Shown here: positions 36,394 to 47,489 of the stretch, one piece after another
Layout: every line of letters begins with the position of its first letter
Position numbering within the stretch: position 1 is the stretch's first letter
Origin: an uncultured Rikenellaceae bacterium
Lineage (GTDB): Bacteria > Bacteroidota > Bacteroidia > Bacteroidales > Rikenellaceae
Length of the DNA: 64,000 bases
Direction: 5' to 3'
NCBI GenBank assembly: GCA_944325305.1
Contig: CALUZO010000014.1
Span: 62,001 to 126,000, forward strand
Position numbers and translations under genes: made by a program
Notes under the pieces: model-generated
Database searches by the model: none
What the model was told of the DNA's origin: nothing
The model's input: the letters and a program-made list of their open reading frames with translations, nothing else

Positions 36394-37132
36394 TTATAAT
36401 CCGGTCGTAACCCTCCTCTTCCAGAACGAGTGCGAGCTCTTTACCTCCTGTATGGATGATCCGCCCCTTGTAGAGCACATGCACATAATCGGGAATTATG
36501 TAGTCGAGCAAACGTTGATAATGCGTAATTACCACAGTGGCGTTATCGGGTCTTTTGAGTTTATTCACACCGGTAGCCACTATACGCAACGCATCTATAT
36601 CGAGGCCTGAATCGGTCTCGTCGAGTATTGCGAGTGTCGGATCGAGCATAGCCATTTGGAATATCTCGTTCTTCTTCTTTTCTCCGCCAGAGAAGCCCTC
36701 GTTAACTGCCCGGTTCGTCAGTTTCGAATCCAACTCCACGACAGCTCCCTTTTCACGCATGAGACGGAGAAATTCCGCTGCTGAAAGAGGATCCTCTCCG
36801 AGATAGGCCCTACGTGCATTGACAGCCATCCGCATAAAGTTGGCCATGCTGACACCAGGTATCTCGACCGGATACTGAAATCCGAGAAAAATACCCGCAC
36901 GGGCTCTCTCTTCAATATCCATGGAAAGCAGATCCTTGCCATTATAAAGGATCTCTCCTTCGGTAACTTCGTATTTGGGGTTACCGGCTATGACCGACGC
37001 AAGCGTACTTTTTCCCGATCCGTTGGGACCCATGATCGCATGAACTTCTCCCTCCCCGACCTCAAGATCGATTCCTTTGAGAATCGGCTTCCCATCGACC
37101 ATGCAATGAAGATTCTTTACCTCTAACAACAT
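36377..37132 (-). CDS. sufC: Fe-S cluster assembly ATPase SufC
   Basis: A 251-residue ABC ATPase, with Walker A GPNGSGKST (35-43), signature FSGGEKKKNEIFQ and the Walker B LAILDETDSGLD. These are SufC-specific. It drives conformational change in SufBD. The ATG at 37132 (MLLEVKNLHCMVDGK) is favoured; an upstream frame to 37228 adds residues without family support. It is separated from sufB by 169 bp. Confidence 0.95.
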   Translation of the reverse strand: MLLEVKNLHCMVDGKPILKGIDLEVGEGEVHAIMGPNGSGKSTLASVIAGNPKYEVTEGEILYNGKDLLSMDIEERARAGIFLGFQYPVEIPGVSMANFMRMAVNARRAYLGEDPLSAAEFLRLMREKGAVVELDSKLTNRAVNEGFSGGEKKKNEIFQMAMLDPTLAILDETDSGLDIDALRIVATGVNKLKRPDNATVVITHYQRLLDYIIPDYVHVLYKGRIIHTGGKELALVLEEEGYDRIINEYNN

Positions 37133-37301
37133 ATTCTTATCGTTTTTCTCTTTATATAATTCCCGCAGAGTGTTTTCACATATCCACACCTGCCTGTCCG
37201 ACAATTTTTCAATGTCCACTATCCACAAATCATATCACGGAGTATGGATTCTCGGGTCGCCGATCAATATCGACGCAACTCACACTACAATCTCGCGCGA
37301 A

Positions 37302-38747
37302 TTACCCTACACTTCCCTCGAGGCTTATCGACAGCAGTTTCTGTGCCTCGATTGCAAACTCCATCGGAAGCTTGTTCAGAACCTCTTTGGCATAGCCGTT
37401 CACTATGAGTCCGACAGCATCCTCCGTCGATATGCAACGCTGGTTGCAATACAAGAGCTGATCCTCGCTTATCTTCGATGTAGTGGCCTCGTGTTCGATT
37501 ATCGCACTCGGATTATCCGATTCTATATAGGGAAACGTATGTGCACCGCATTGATCGCCTATGAGCAGCGAATCGCACTGCGAATAGTTGCGGGCACCAG
37601 AAGCCTTGCGACCTACCTTGACCAGTCCGCGATAGCTGTTCTGACTCCTGCCGGCCGAAATTCCCTTCGAGACTATCCGGCTGCGGGTATTCTTGCCGAG
37701 ATGGATCATCTTGGTGCCTGTATCGGCCTGCTGACAGTTGTTCGTAAGCGCAACCGAGTAAAACTCTCCCACGCTATTATCGCCGGCCAATATGGTGCTC
37801 GGATACTTCCATGTAATGGCCGATCCGGTCTCAACCTGCGTCCACGAAAGACGCGAATTCTCTCCTCGACACAAGCCGCGCTTCGTGACAAAATTATAAA
37901 CCCCGCCTTGACCATCTTTGTCGCCCGGGTACCAGTTCTGCACGGTCGAATACTTCACTTCGGCATCTTTCAGCACGACTATCTCCACAACCGCCGCATG
38001 CAACTGATTTTCATCTCTTTGCGGTGCAGTACACCCTTCGAGATAGCTAACGTATGATCCTTCTTCGGCCACTATAAGCGTACGCTCGAATTGTCCCGTT
38101 CCTGCTGCATTTATGCGGAAATAGGTACTCAGTTCCATCGGCGAACGCACTCCCTTGGGGATATAGCAGAACGATCCGTCGGAAAAGACCGCCATGTTGA
38201 GGGCCGAAAAGAAGTTATCCGAATAGGGTACCACACTTCCCAGATACTTTTGTACGAGTTCCGGATGTTCAGCAATGGCTTCGCTCATCGAGCAGAAGAT
38301 GATTCCGAGCTCGGCCAGAGTATCCTTGTAAGTCGTCTTGACAGAAACCGAATCCATCACTGCATCGACAGCCACTCCGGCCAGAGTCATCTGCTCCTCG
38401 AGCGGGATGCCCAACTTGTCGAACGTGGCCACGAGTTCCGGATCGACCTCGTCCATGCTCTGGTACTTGGGCTTCGAGCGCGGCGCAGCGTAATATATAA
38501 TATCCTGGTAATTGATTTCGGGGATATCGAGATGCGCCCATTTCGGCATCTCCATGGTCAACCAATGGTGGTATGCCTTGAGTCTGAGCTCGGTCATCCA
38601 TCCGGGTTCGTTCTTTTTGGCAGAGATAAGGCGTATTATATCCTCGTTCAAACCTTTAGGTATGGTATCGGTGTCTATATCCGTCACGAAACCATATTTG
38701 TAATCCTGTCCCGTTACCTCATCAAGTATTTTATCGGCATCGCTCAT
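37302..38747 (-). CDS. sufB: Fe-S cluster assembly protein SufB
   Basis: A 481-residue SufB scaffold. Conserved parts include [10 protein letters not shown] near the N-terminus, the [17 protein letters not shown] segment, NRFSFK-like [22 protein letters not shown] with the Lys-Trp core, the SRGLV-like SYRGLVKV block and EHEATTSKI near the end. It is the first gene of the suf operon (sufBCDS) with the strong promoter upstream. It builds and passes iron-sulfur clusters. Confidence 0.95.
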   Translation of the reverse strand: MSDADKILDEVTGQDYKYGFVTDIDTDTIPKGLNEDIIRLISAKKNEPGWMTELRLKAYHHWLTMEMPKWAHLDIPEINYQDIIYYAAPRSKPKYQSMDEVDPELVATFDKLGIPLEEQMTLAGVAVDAVMDSVSVKTTYKDTLAELGIIFCSMSEAIAEHPELVQKYLGSVVPYSDNFFSALNMAVFSDGSFCYIPKGVRSPMELSTYFRINAAGTGQFERTLIVAEEGSYVSYLEGCTAPQRDENQLHAAVVEIVVLKDAEVKYSTVQNWYPGDKDGQGGVYNFVTKRGLCRGENSRLSWTQVETGSAITWKYPSTILAGDNSVGEFYSVALTNNCQQADTGTKMIHLGKNTRSRIVSKGISAGRSQNSYRGLVKVGRKASGARNYSQCDSLLIGDQCGAHTFPYIESDNPSAIIEHEATTSKISEDQLLYCNQRCISTEDAVGLIVNGYAKEVLNKLPMEFAIEAQKLLSISLEGSVG

Positions 38748-38772
38748 AATTACATGCGGTGTATATATCTAA

Positions 38773-38803
38773 CAAAAGTACGCATACCGTCAGACAGTAC
38801 AAA
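38773..38803 (-). promoter_or_regulatory. strong candidate promoter of the suf operon
   Basis: On the minus strand TTTG (38800-38803) and TACTTTTG (38773-38780) are exactly 19 bp apart, an ideal Bacteroidota promoter. The sufB start lies 25 bp downstream. Confidence 0.75.
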
Positions 38804-38856
38804 ATTTTTGCCGCAAAATCCCCTTGCCCACGACGGCATACATTCTCTTATCCAAA

Positions 38857-38893
38857 GTATGCGGGGAAAAACCTAAGGTTTTTCCCCGCATAC
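38857..38893 (-). terminator. strong hairpin terminator after the TPR gene
   Basis: A 17-bp perfect stem (GTATGCGGGGAAAAACC and its complement) with a 3-nt loop, 26 bp downstream of the TPR-gene stop on the minus strand. Its inner A/T run and symmetry allow function in either direction. Confidence 0.7.
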
Positions 38894-38919
38894 TCAACAT
38901 TTATAACAGTTTTTCTCTT

Positions 38920-40323
38920 CTATTCGGTTTTGTCTTCCGTACCTATGATCTTTTCTCTTATCGCCTTGTTGAGCTCTTCATACTTCTTTGATTTTTCCAT
39001 CATCTCGTCGCTCGTTTCGCGCAGGCGGAAAGTTATATCGGCAAGAATACTTATGACAGATTCGTTGTCCGGTTCGATATTATGTGCGCGTTCGAGGTAC
39101 GGAATGGCGAGTTTATAGATTCCGTAAACTTCATCCCGAACTTTTATGAATTCGTCTTCAGGCAGGTTTTCGGATTGTTCTTGCATCTCTCGCCCCATCT
39201 GGTCGCCCTTCTTGAGGTACATGGCCGCCGCATTGAACTGATACGAGAAATCTTCGTGATCGGCATCTGCTGCTTTGACGAAATATTCCATGGCCTTATC
39301 ATTCATATCCCTTTGGGCGTATGCCTGGGCCATTCCGTAATAAAGCCTCGGGAGTTCAGGGTTATCCTTATTGGTAAACGCCTTTTCCATTATCGGGACA
39401 ATCTCGTTAATGTCGGCATCGACATCGACTGCATACATGATCGGCAGCATCCTGTAAAGTCTCGAATCATTGGGATATTTTTTCACGCCTTCCAGCAACA
39501 TCAAGCGTGCACTGTCCTGTTCTTCAAGCCCGGTATAACTATAATACAGATAATAATATATATCGCCATTAGGTTTCCCTCCACTGTCCTTGACGGTATA
39601 ACCCAACCTGGCAGCCTCTTTGAGGCATTCTATGGCAGCTTTGTAATCTTGTGCCATGGTATAGTTCATCCCGGCGAAGAAGACATCGACAGTATCGACC
39701 ACAGATATCAACGGGTATTGCTGTATGATATACGACCTGCGGTATTCGTTGGCTGCTTTTTCGTATTCCTGAAGACGCTGATAAGTCGTTCCCCTGTCTT
39801 TCACCATTTTTACAATCTCGTTGAGTCCGTTATAGGCGCGTTCTGTAGCCTTGGCATCGAGCGAGAAGGCATAGTCATAGGCTTCTGCCGCTTTGTCGAG
39901 TGCGAGAGAGTCGATGACCAATTTTTCCTCCCACATAGACAACTTCTTATCCGTGGAATAGGTGACAACCCTACCGTAATCGTCTACCTTGAATGGTATT
40001 TCCTGGTTATTTTCACCACGCAGTCTTACAGTATCCAAAGTCGTGGGTTTGGAATAAAGTTTATTCACCTGCGACATTTCCATACCGCGGAAAAGTCCTT
40101 TGGCAGGTGCATTGGCCGCTTCCATAAATATATCTCCGCGTTCGAGCCATGTCGCCCATTTCCCGTTCTTCTTCGGATCATTTATATCTGCGTCCGACTG
40201 TGCGATGCTCTTTTTAATGGCGTCGACATCTATTTTCCCTTCGCCCTGCCCCATAACCTGCCCGAAGGCGGCGGGTGTCGACATCAGCAGCGCCATAGCT
40301 GCAAAAAACAAACTTTTCTTCAT
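38920..40323 (-). CDS. secreted tetratricopeptide repeat protein
   Basis: A 467-residue protein with a signal peptide (MKKSLFFAAMALLMSTPAAFGQ) and a large helical region made of TPR-like repeats (about 130-440), for example AMNYTMAQDYKAAIECLKEAARLGY and YYGMAQAYAQRDMNDKAMEYFVKAADAD. Proteins of this type often scaffold periplasmic or outer-membrane assembly in Bacteroidota, but no partner is evident. It lies downstream of gyrA on the same strand, with 78 bp between them, and ends in a strong terminator. Confidence 0.8.
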   Translation of the reverse strand: MKKSLFFAAMALLMSTPAAFGQVMGQGEGKIDVDAIKKSIAQSDADINDPKKNGKWATWLERGDIFMEAANAPAKGLFRGMEMSQVNKLYSKPTTLDTVRLRGENNQEIPFKVDDYGRVVTYSTDKKLSMWEEKLVIDSLALDKAAEAYDYAFSLDAKATERAYNGLNEIVKMVKDRGTTYQRLQEYEKAANEYRRSYIIQQYPLISVVDTVDVFFAGMNYTMAQDYKAAIECLKEAARLGYTVKDSGGKPNGDIYYYLYYSYTGLEEQDSARLMLLEGVKKYPNDSRLYRMLPIMYAVDVDADINEIVPIMEKAFTNKDNPELPRLYYGMAQAYAQRDMNDKAMEYFVKAADADHEDFSYQFNAAAMYLKKGDQMGREMQEQSENLPEDEFIKVRDEVYGIYKLAIPYLERAHNIEPDNESVISILADITFRLRETSDEMMEKSKKYEELNKAIREKIIGTEDKTE

Positions 40324-40401
40324 TACAAGTCCCTCGTTTTAGTTAATAATATCATAACCCCTAACAGGGCAACTCACTGATTCTATACTCTCTGCGTTCT
40401 T

Positions 40402-43059
40402 CTATTCCGCAGCAACGGTATCTCCCGATTCGCCGGAAGTATTGATCCCTGCCTGTTCTTCTGGATTTCCATCTTCTTCATTGCCTCCGGGAACTGCCAC
40501 AACCGATGCTATGACGTCGCCATTACGCAGGTTTATAACTTTGACTCCTTGCGTAGCGCGACCGGCAAGTCTGATATCAGAAACGGCCATACGGATAGCT
40601 ATGCCGCTGCGATTGATAATCATAAGATCGTTCTCATCCGTTACGGCCTGGATCGAGATCAGTTTGCCTGTCTTTTCGGTAACTTGTATTGTCTTCACGC
40701 CCTTGCCGCCACGGTTTGTAATCCTGTAATCGTCGAGATCGGTACGCTTGCCATACCCGTTTTCACTGACGACAAGAATATCCTTTTTCTCATTCGGTTC
40801 CACGCATACCATGCCTATCACTTCGTCGTAATCCTCGATATTGATAGCCTTGACGCCGGCAGCCGTACGACCCATAGGCCTTACGGTGTTTTCGTTGAAA
40901 CGGATAGCCTTACCTTCACGGGCACCTATAAGCACCTCGGCGCTTCCGCTGGTGAGTTTGGCCTCGATAAGTTGGTCTCCGTCCTTGATCGTAATGGCAT
41001 TGACACCGTTCTGGCGCGGACGCGAGTAAGCCTCGAGTTTAGTCTTTTTAATGATACCCTCTTTGGTACACATTATTATGTAGTTGCTGTCCACATACTC
41101 CTCGTCATTAAGGTTGCGAACGTTCACATAAGCCCTCACCTTATCGTCCGGCTCAATTTGTATGACGTTTTGAATAGCCCGTCCTTTTGAAGAACGTGTG
41201 CCCTCCGGAATTTGGTATACCTTCAACCAATAACAACGACCTTTTTCCGTAAAGAAAAGCATCGTATTGTGCATCGTAGTCACATAGAGGTGCTCGATAA
41301 AGTCTTCGTCGCGCATTGCGCTCGCTTTTGCCCCCACTCCGCCGCGCGACTGTGTACGATACTCCGTGAGTGGCGTCCGTTTTATATAGCCCATGCGCGA
41401 GATGGTTATTACCATCTCTTCGTCGGCATAGAAGTCCTCCGGATTGAACTCTTCGGATGCATAGACGATCTCTGTTCGGCGTTCATCGCCGTATTTGTCG
41501 CGGATTTCGATGAGTTCATCCTTGATGACCTTCATCTGCAACGATTCGTCGGCAAGAACCGCGTTATAATATTCGATCTGTTTGAGCAGTGCATCGTATT
41601 CGTTTTGTATCTTATTGCGTTCGAGTCCCGTAAGGGCGCGCAAACGCATATCTATAATGGCCGACGACTGAGCCTCGGAAAGTCCGAACCTCTCAATAAG
41701 CGAAGCCTTGGCGGCGTCGGGAGTCTCCGATCCGCGGATGATGGCTATTATTTCGTCTATATGGTCGAGTGCGATCAGCAGTCCCTGAAGGATATGCGCC
41801 CTCTTTTCGGCTTGTGCGAGGTCGTAACGTGTACGGCGCATTATCACATCATGCCTGTGGTCGACAAAGTGACGTATGAGGTCCTTGAGATTGAGCAGCA
41901 CAGGGCGGCCATTGACCAGCGCGATATTATTCACGGGGAAGGTAGTCTGCATGGCCGTATATTTATACAACGTATTGAGCACTACGCTGGCAACCGCATC
42001 GGTTTTGAGGATTATGACGACGCGCATACCCTTACGGTCGCTTTCGTCGTTGATATAAGAGATACCCTCTATCTTCTTTTCATTGATCATGTCGGCGATC
42101 TTGCGGATCATCTCGGCCTTATTCACCATATAGGGTATTTCCTTTATGACGATACATGCACGACCGCTGTGAGTGTACTCTATTTCGGTCTTGGCGCGCA
42201 TCACCACACGGCCGCGACCGGTTTCCATCGCCTCCCTGACTCCCTGATATCCGTAAATTATACCTCCCGTCGGAAAATCCGGAGCCTTGACGAAATGCAT
42301 CAGCTCCGATATCTCGATATCTTTGTTGTCTATGTAGGCACAACATGCGTCCATAACCTCGGTAAGGTTGTGCGGAGCCATATTCGTAGCCATTCCGACA
42401 GCAATACCGGAGGCTCCGTTGAGAAGAAGAAGCGGCACCTTCGTAGGGAGGACCGTAGGTTCCAATATAGTTTCATCGAAGTTGCCCACGAAATCGACAG
42501 TATCCTTGTCGATATCCGCCATGACCTCATCGGCGAGTTTCTTCATTCTTGCCTCGGTGTAACGCATGGCCGCAGGGCCGTCGCCGTCTATCGAACCGAA
42601 GTTACCCTGGCCATCGACAAGCGGATAGCGCATGCTCCACTCCTGAGCCATACGTACCATTGCGTCGTAGATAGAGCTGTCGCCATGCGGGTGGAACTTA
42701 CCCATGACATCTCCGACGATACGTGCCGACTTACGGTGAGGCTTGTCCGAATAGAGATTGAGTTCGTTGCTCATACCGTAAAGGATACGACGATGCACAG
42801 GCTTCATCCCATCCCTCACGTCCGGAAGCGCACGCGACACTATGACCGACATCGAATAGTCGATGTAGGCACTTTTCATCTGTTCCTCTATATTGACCCT
42901 GATAATCTTTCCGCTGCCCGAGCCGTTGTCGCCAACATCCACTCCGCCACCGTCGTTACCACCGCCAGCTGCATCCACAACATTTGCGGCCTGTGCGCTG
43001 TTGGCATCTCCTGCCGCTCCATCATTCTCACCGGCCCCTTTTACTACTTCTTCTGACAT
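40402..43059 (-). CDS. gyrA: DNA gyrase subunit A
   Basis: An 885-residue GyrA. The catalytic tyrosine is Tyr167 (AAMRYTEAR), and the quinolone-resistance region [12 protein letters not shown] has the sensitive-type Ser128 and Asp132; all three are exactly 45 residues beyond E. coli numbering. The C-terminal pinwheel contains the GyrA-box [18 protein letters not shown]-like repeats. An unusual 45-residue Gly/Asp/Ala-rich extension precedes the core, and an acidic tail of about 30 residues follows. The ATG at 43059 ([10 protein letters not shown]) was chosen; upstream in-frame residues look like leader. gyrB is not in the window. Confidence 0.95.
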   Translation of the reverse strand: MSEEVVKGAGENDGAAGDANSAQAANVVDAAGGGNDGGGVDVGDNGSGSGKIIRVNIEEQMKSAYIDYSMSVIVSRALPDVRDGMKPVHRRILYGMSNELNLYSDKPHRKSARIVGDVMGKFHPHGDSSIYDAMVRMAQEWSMRYPLVDGQGNFGSIDGDGPAAMRYTEARMKKLADEVMADIDKDTVDFVGNFDETILEPTVLPTKVPLLLLNGASGIAVGMATNMAPHNLTEVMDACCAYIDNKDIEISELMHFVKAPDFPTGGIIYGYQGVREAMETGRGRVVMRAKTEIEYTHSGRACIVIKEIPYMVNKAEMIRKIADMINEKKIEGISYINDESDRKGMRVVIILKTDAVASVVLNTLYKYTAMQTTFPVNNIALVNGRPVLLNLKDLIRHFVDHRHDVIMRRTRYDLAQAEKRAHILQGLLIALDHIDEIIAIIRGSETPDAAKASLIERFGLSEAQSSAIIDMRLRALTGLERNKIQNEYDALLKQIEYYNAVLADESLQMKVIKDELIEIRDKYGDERRTEIVYASEEFNPEDFYADEEMVITISRMGYIKRTPLTEYRTQSRGGVGAKASAMRDEDFIEHLYVTTMHNTMLFFTEKGRCYWLKVYQIPEGTRSSKGRAIQNVIQIEPDDKVRAYVNVRNLNDEEYVDSNYIIMCTKEGIIKKTKLEAYSRPRQNGVNAITIKDGDQLIEAKLTSGSAEVLIGAREGKAIRFNENTVRPMGRTAAGVKAINIEDYDEVIGMVCVEPNEKKDILVVSENGYGKRTDLDDYRITNRGGKGVKTIQVTEKTGKLISIQAVTDENDLMIINRSGIAIRMAVSDIRLAGRATQGVKVINLRNGDVIASVVAVPGGNEEDGNPEEQAGINTSGESGDTVAAE

Positions 43060-43083
43060 ATATTTTAGTGATTTTTTAACCAT

Positions 43084-43116
43084 GCTAAGATACGCATAAA
43101 ATACCGGAACACCAAA
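43084..43116 (-). promoter_or_regulatory. candidate promoter of gyrA
   Basis: Minus-strand TTTG (43113-43116) and TATCTTAG (43085-43092) are separated by 20 bp. The -7 box has one mismatch. The start codon lies about 25 bp downstream. Confidence 0.5.
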
Positions 43117-43151
43117 CCTGCAGCGAGTTAAAAAACATTCATTCCGCAAAC

Positions 43152-43175
43152 AAAAAAGCGGCCCCGAAAGGCCGC
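43152..43175 (-). terminator. intrinsic terminator after the beta-barrel gene
   Basis: On the minus strand GCGGCC-TTTCGG-GGCCGC followed by six T residues: a 6-bp GC stem and U-tract, 20 bp after the stop codon at 43196. Confidence 0.8.
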
Positions 43176-43195
43176 CCGTAGATAGTTGCCCGAGA

Positions 43196-43864
43196 CTACC
43201 AGATACTGATCCCTATTGTCAGCGGATGCAGATCGGGACCGGCGCTGTGGCGGAAGAAATCGGTGAGCGCATAACTCGCGAAGACTCCTATGCCTTTGAA
43301 CTTTATCTCAGCGGCAACGCCTCCCTGGAAAAGATTCATATAATTCAAGCCTTTCTCCTTGTGCTTCGGGTGTTTATACTTGGTATGTTGAGAAATGATC
43401 ATCTTGCCGTAAACGCCGCCCGAGATGCCGATTTTATTTAAGCTAAGATTGAGCATAAGAGGCATCTTGAAGGAGAAGGTATTGAATTTCGATTTTTTGT
43501 ATTTCGGATCTATCGCCACTGGCCGTATCACGCCATCCACTTTCTCAATGGTCAATTTATTGGCAAACACATAATTATCCCACGCTATACCCAAACTGCT
43601 CTCAAGGCCTAATTTACCGTCGCAGGTAATCGGGACCCACCCGCCTACGATACTGACAGCGACACTAAGCGATTTAGCACTCAGGTCCATGAAATTCACC
43701 TCTTCCGGTGCATAATTTCCATAATCGGACGATACGAAATCTATGATACCGATCTCCACTGAAGGCAACAACACCTTGGGTTTGGGGGAAGCGCCGGCTG
43801 ATGCACAAAACACAAAAGCAAACAGAGATATGGCGAGAATTGAATGTAGTAGATTTGTTCTCAT
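43196..43864 (-). CDS. predicted outer-membrane beta-barrel protein
   Basis: A 222-residue protein with a signal peptide ([25 protein letters not shown]) and alternating amphipathic strands throughout, ending in the aromatic-terminated strand [10 protein letters not shown]. This is typical of small outer-membrane barrels. No specific family is recognised. It lies 54 bp after the LolA-like gene and ends in an intrinsic terminator. Confidence 0.65.
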   Translation of the reverse strand: MRTNLLHSILAISLFAFVFCASAGASPKPKVLLPSVEIGIIDFVSSDYGNYAPEEVNFMDLSAKSLSVAVSIVGGWVPITCDGKLGLESSLGIAWDNYVFANKLTIEKVDGVIRPVAIDPKYKKSKFNTFSFKMPLMLNLSLNKIGISGGVYGKMIISQHTKYKHPKHKEKGLNYMNLFQGGVAAEIKFKGIGVFASYALTDFFRHSAGPDLHPLTIGISIW

Positions 43865-43918
43865 ACTCCTGCGAATAAAATTTGGATTAATAATTAATAT
43901 TGGTCGTTTGCAGCCATT

Positions 43919-44554
43919 CTATCTGAAATCGACAATTTCGTAGTCCTTATATGCCGACTTGTCGAAAGAGAAATCGGAAGACTTTATGTCCGGATCATTC
44001 CGGAAAGAGGAAACACTCACGCTCACATCATCGTCGATTCCGTCTATACCGTATTCCAATCTTACCGGCAATCCGCTGTCACGTCCGAGATAAAGTTTCA
44101 CCCGAGTTATTGTCGGCTCCTCTCCGAGCGGTTTCAGTTCGACAAGATCGCAAAACCGACCATCGACCTCTGTCTCGCCGACATACGACGAAGCAAAACC
44201 ACTTTCCGCAAATTCGAACGCCTTGACCGGATTAATCAGAATATTGACCTCGGAGGTATCCATCACATCCACAATTACCTCCGCTATCTCATGATTCACT
44301 TCATACCGGGATTCGCCGTCAGAAATAACTTCAAACTCAGGAGTTATTATCCGGAACTTTTGTCCGCTTACGATATATGAGCCTTGTGTCTGTCTGTTCT
44401 CTGCCTCTACCATGAATTCCACACGGTAATCGTCTAAAGCAGCTATGTTCGCCGAAAGTTGCGAAAGCAGCCCGACAGCCTTGTCGTCTGCACGGCAAAA
44501 CGACGGCAAGACAACCAGCATAAAACAAAACGATATTGCAACTATTTTTTTCAT
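43919..44554 (-). CDS. LolA-like outer-membrane lipoprotein carrier
   Basis: A 211-residue protein with signal peptide (MKKIVAISFCFMLVVLPSFCRA) and an LolA-like open beta-barrel domain. The LSANIAALDDYRVEFMVEAENRQTQGSY opening and the late strand YLGRDSGLPVRLEYG resemble family members. It would carry lipoproteins across the periplasm. It is directly downstream of ftsK, as in many Bacteroidota, with 100 bp between. Assignment rests on fold-like pattern and position rather than a hallmark motif. Confidence 0.75.
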   Translation of the reverse strand: MKKIVAISFCFMLVVLPSFCRADDKAVGLLSQLSANIAALDDYRVEFMVEAENRQTQGSYIVSGQKFRIITPEFEVISDGESRYEVNHEIAEVIVDVMDTSEVNILINPVKAFEFAESGFASSYVGETEVDGRFCDLVELKPLGEEPTITRVKLYLGRDSGLPVRLEYGIDGIDDDVSVSVSSFRNDPDIKSSDFSFDKSAYKDYEIVDFR

Positions 44555-44654
44555 GATTCCGTGAATTTATCAATCTGACAGTAGACTATCTGTTCGTGCT
44601 GTCATTACGAATGGTTGTATGCCAAAAAATCTGTCCCGCGCGCTTCGACACTCT

Positions 44655-47486
44655 TTATTGATCCAACCTGCCGAGGATATACTCCAGCGACATTATGTCC
44701 TGTACAAGCACTTCGCGCGGCTTGCTTCCTTCGGCCCTGCCGACTATGCCGTACCCTTCCAATTGGTCCATTATCCGTCCGGCACGGTTGTAGCCTATCG
44801 AAAAACGACGCTGTATGGACGATGTCGACCCCTGCTGGTTCTGCACGACAAACCGCGCAACCTCTTCGAACATCGGATCTATCTGGCCGAGATCGACATT
44901 TTTGGCCGTTCCTCCGTCGGATTCGGGAACGTAGTCCGGAAGATTATAGGCACTTGTGTAGCCTCTCTGGTTGCTTATGAATCGGGTCACACGCTCTATT
45001 TCGGGAGTATCGATAAAGGCGCACTGCACCCTTGTCAATTCTCCGTTGAGTGACATGAGCATATCTCCGCGTCCTATGAGCTGGTTGGCGCCCGGTTGGT
45101 CTATTATCGTCCTCGAATCCACCATCGACATGACCCTGAAGGCGATACGCGCAGGGAAATTCGCCTTGATAAGTCCCGTGATGACCTTAACATCGGGGCG
45201 TTGTGTCGCTATGACGAGATGAATGCCCACGGCGCGGGCCAACTGCGCAAGCCGGGTTATGGGGGTCTCGATCTCGCGACCGGCAGTCATTATCATATCG
45301 GCGAACTCGTCTATAACCACGACGATGTAGGGCATGAACCGATGTCCCTTTTTCGGGTTGAGTACCCGTCTTCTGAACTTGTCGTTGTATTCCGAGATCT
45401 TTTTCACTTCGGCCAGGCGCAGCAGATCGTAACGGTCGGTCATCTCCTTGCAGAGCGAATTCAGCGTATAGACCACTTTTTGCGTATCGGTCAGTATTGC
45501 GTCGTCTTCGCTTTCCATCTTGGCGAGGAAATGCTTTTCGAGTCGCGAATACAGCGAGAGTTCCACACGTTTGGGATCCACCATAACGAATTTCAATTCG
45601 CCCGGATGTTTCTTATACAGCAGCGACGTGATGATCGTATTAAGCCCCACGCTCTTGCCCTGACCCGTCGCACCTGCCACCAGAAGATGAGGCATCTTGG
45701 CCAGATCGATCATGAAGAGTTCGTTCGAGATGGTCTTGCCCAACACGACAGGCAATTCATAATCGCTCTCTTGGAATTTCTTCGTCCTGACCAGCGAATA
45801 CATCGACACGATCTCCTTATCCTTGTTCGGCACCTCGATGCCCACCGTTCCCTTTCCCGGCATGGGAGCTATGATGCGTATTCCAAGAGCCTTGAGGCTC
45901 AAGGCAATATCGTCTTCAAGATTTTTGATTTTCGAGATCTTTACACCCGCTGCCGGAACTATCTCATACAGAGTTACGGTAGGGCCTATGGTGGCCTTGA
46001 TCTTATCTATCTTGATACCGAAGTTCTCGAGGGTGCGGACAATCTGATTCTTGTTCTGATATATCTCCTCCTCGGTTACCTGCACGTCGATGCTATGGTC
46101 CTCGAGTATTTCGATCGGCGGTTTCTGGTATTTCGAAAGTTCGAGTGTCGGATCGTACATCGAATTCTCTATCTCGTCCTCATCGAGCATGACGTCACGC
46201 CGTTCGGCAACCACCACCTCGAGTTTATCATCGGGCTTTACACCGCCATGCGACGTACTCTCGAGCACTCCGCCCACCGACACCGTACCTCCGGTTTCGA
46301 CAATCTCGAATACCCCCTGGGATGTCTGTCGTTTCTCGACAACCTCGCCACGGATAGGGCTACCGGCTTTCGTGGCATCTACAACCGCAAATTCACCGAC
46401 TCCTCCGGCATAACGGCTGTCGTCTACGTGTGATTTGCGAGAATCGTCGTCATGTATCATGAAATCGCCAGCCTCTTCGCCCAGTGTCACGACCTTTCCG
46501 GTTTCTCCTGTAACGGAAACAGGTCCTACCGCGGGAGCGACATCTATCGCCGGTTCCACTACAATCGGGCCGCTATCTCCCTCATGTGAGGTATCGGACT
46601 TGCGTGCATCGGTCACCTCAAAGAAATCGCTGCTCCGCGCATACAGATCGTTTATAGTCGTGAAATGTTTGTCATACTTGATGCCATCTTCTTCAGTGTT
46701 GCTTTTCTCCGGGGCACTGACAACAGTGAATGTTTTTTCCGGTTCCTCTTCGCGCATCGGTTTCGGCTGTTGATCCCGATGCTCATCTTTTTCAGATCGG
46801 GCATCCCGTACGGATTGTTCTTCCCTTATAGCGCTTTTATTTACCAGTTCGGCAGCATGGTCGATAACGGCCTCTCCCATCCGGATGCTTCCGTCATAAA
46901 TACCTTTGCCGACGTTGTTTACAATCGTGATTGTCCTTTTGCTGATATAAACGCCTATCAGCACCCAGCCGAGCAGAAGCAACAGCAATGTCCCAATCTT
47001 CCCGAGATAACCCTCGATCCATGTCGAAACTACTATTCCCTGCGCTCCGCCCAAACCGCTGCCGAAAACGCCCCAGCTATCCTTGAACAGAAACCCGAGC
47101 GTAAGCGAACCGAGAATCATGATAACCAGAGATATACGTACCGACTTGCGAAGGAAGACAGGCCTAATATCTATAACCCGGACAGCCAGAATCAACAGGA
47201 TAACAGGCAAAGCCAGAGCAAACACGCCGAACCATTCGCCAACGAGATAATTTGCTATCACCGCCCCGGTCTTGCCGGCCATGTTGGAGATTTCGACATC
47301 GGCACCCATCTTACCCCAGCCGACGAAACTCTGGTCATCGGCCCATGTGAAATAAAACGACACTACGGCCGTGAGCAGAAACAAGCCAAACGCAAAAAGC
47401 ACTACACCGACAATCCATTGCTGAGTCTCGGTAAGCGCCCATTTAGGTTTCTTGTCCTTTATATTTTTTTTTGCGGCCTGCGCCAT
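44655..47486 (-). CDS. ftsK: DNA translocase FtsK
   Basis: A 943-residue FtsK/SpoIIIE protein: about four N-terminal membrane helices (up to about 180), a long polar linker (about 195-480), and the motor domain with Walker A GATGQGKSVG, Walker B YIVVVIDEFAD and ATQRPDV. The C-terminal gamma winged helix (SSIQRRFSIGYNRAGRIMDQLE) reads KOPS-type sequences. The ATG at 47486 (MAQAAKKNIK) is supported by an AGGAG ribosome site; an in-frame ATG at 47528 lies beyond a C8 tract. FtsK moves chromosome termini to the division septum. Confidence 0.95.
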   Translation of the reverse strand: MAQAAKKNIKDKKPKWALTETQQWIVGVVLFAFGLFLLTAVVSFYFTWADDQSFVGWGKMGADVEISNMAGKTGAVIANYLVGEWFGVFALALPVILLILAVRVIDIRPVFLRKSVRISLVIMILGSLTLGFLFKDSWGVFGSGLGGAQGIVVSTWIEGYLGKIGTLLLLLLGWVLIGVYISKRTITIVNNVGKGIYDGSIRMGEAVIDHAAELVNKSAIREEQSVRDARSEKDEHRDQQPKPMREEEPEKTFTVVSAPEKSNTEEDGIKYDKHFTTINDLYARSSDFFEVTDARKSDTSHEGDSGPIVVEPAIDVAPAVGPVSVTGETGKVVTLGEEAGDFMIHDDDSRKSHVDDSRYAGGVGEFAVVDATKAGSPIRGEVVEKRQTSQGVFEIVETGGTVSVGGVLESTSHGGVKPDDKLEVVVAERRDVMLDEDEIENSMYDPTLELSKYQKPPIEILEDHSIDVQVTEEEIYQNKNQIVRTLENFGIKIDKIKATIGPTVTLYEIVPAAGVKISKIKNLEDDIALSLKALGIRIIAPMPGKGTVGIEVPNKDKEIVSMYSLVRTKKFQESDYELPVVLGKTISNELFMIDLAKMPHLLVAGATGQGKSVGLNTIITSLLYKKHPGELKFVMVDPKRVELSLYSRLEKHFLAKMESEDDAILTDTQKVVYTLNSLCKEMTDRYDLLRLAEVKKISEYNDKFRRRVLNPKKGHRFMPYIVVVIDEFADMIMTAGREIETPITRLAQLARAVGIHLVIATQRPDVKVITGLIKANFPARIAFRVMSMVDSRTIIDQPGANQLIGRGDMLMSLNGELTRVQCAFIDTPEIERVTRFISNQRGYTSAYNLPDYVPESDGGTAKNVDLGQIDPMFEEVARFVVQNQQGSTSSIQRRFSIGYNRAGRIMDQLEGYGIVGRAEGSKPREVLVQDIMSLEYILGRLDQ

Positions 47487-47489
47487 AGT

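Noticed and set aside
39082-40380. 432-codon plus-strand frame opposite the TPR gene
   Set aside because: Antisense shadow of a well-supported gene.
41212-43056. Very long plus-strand open frame opposite gyrA
   Set aside because: Antisense shadow of gyrA codon usage, low-complexity product, no motif.
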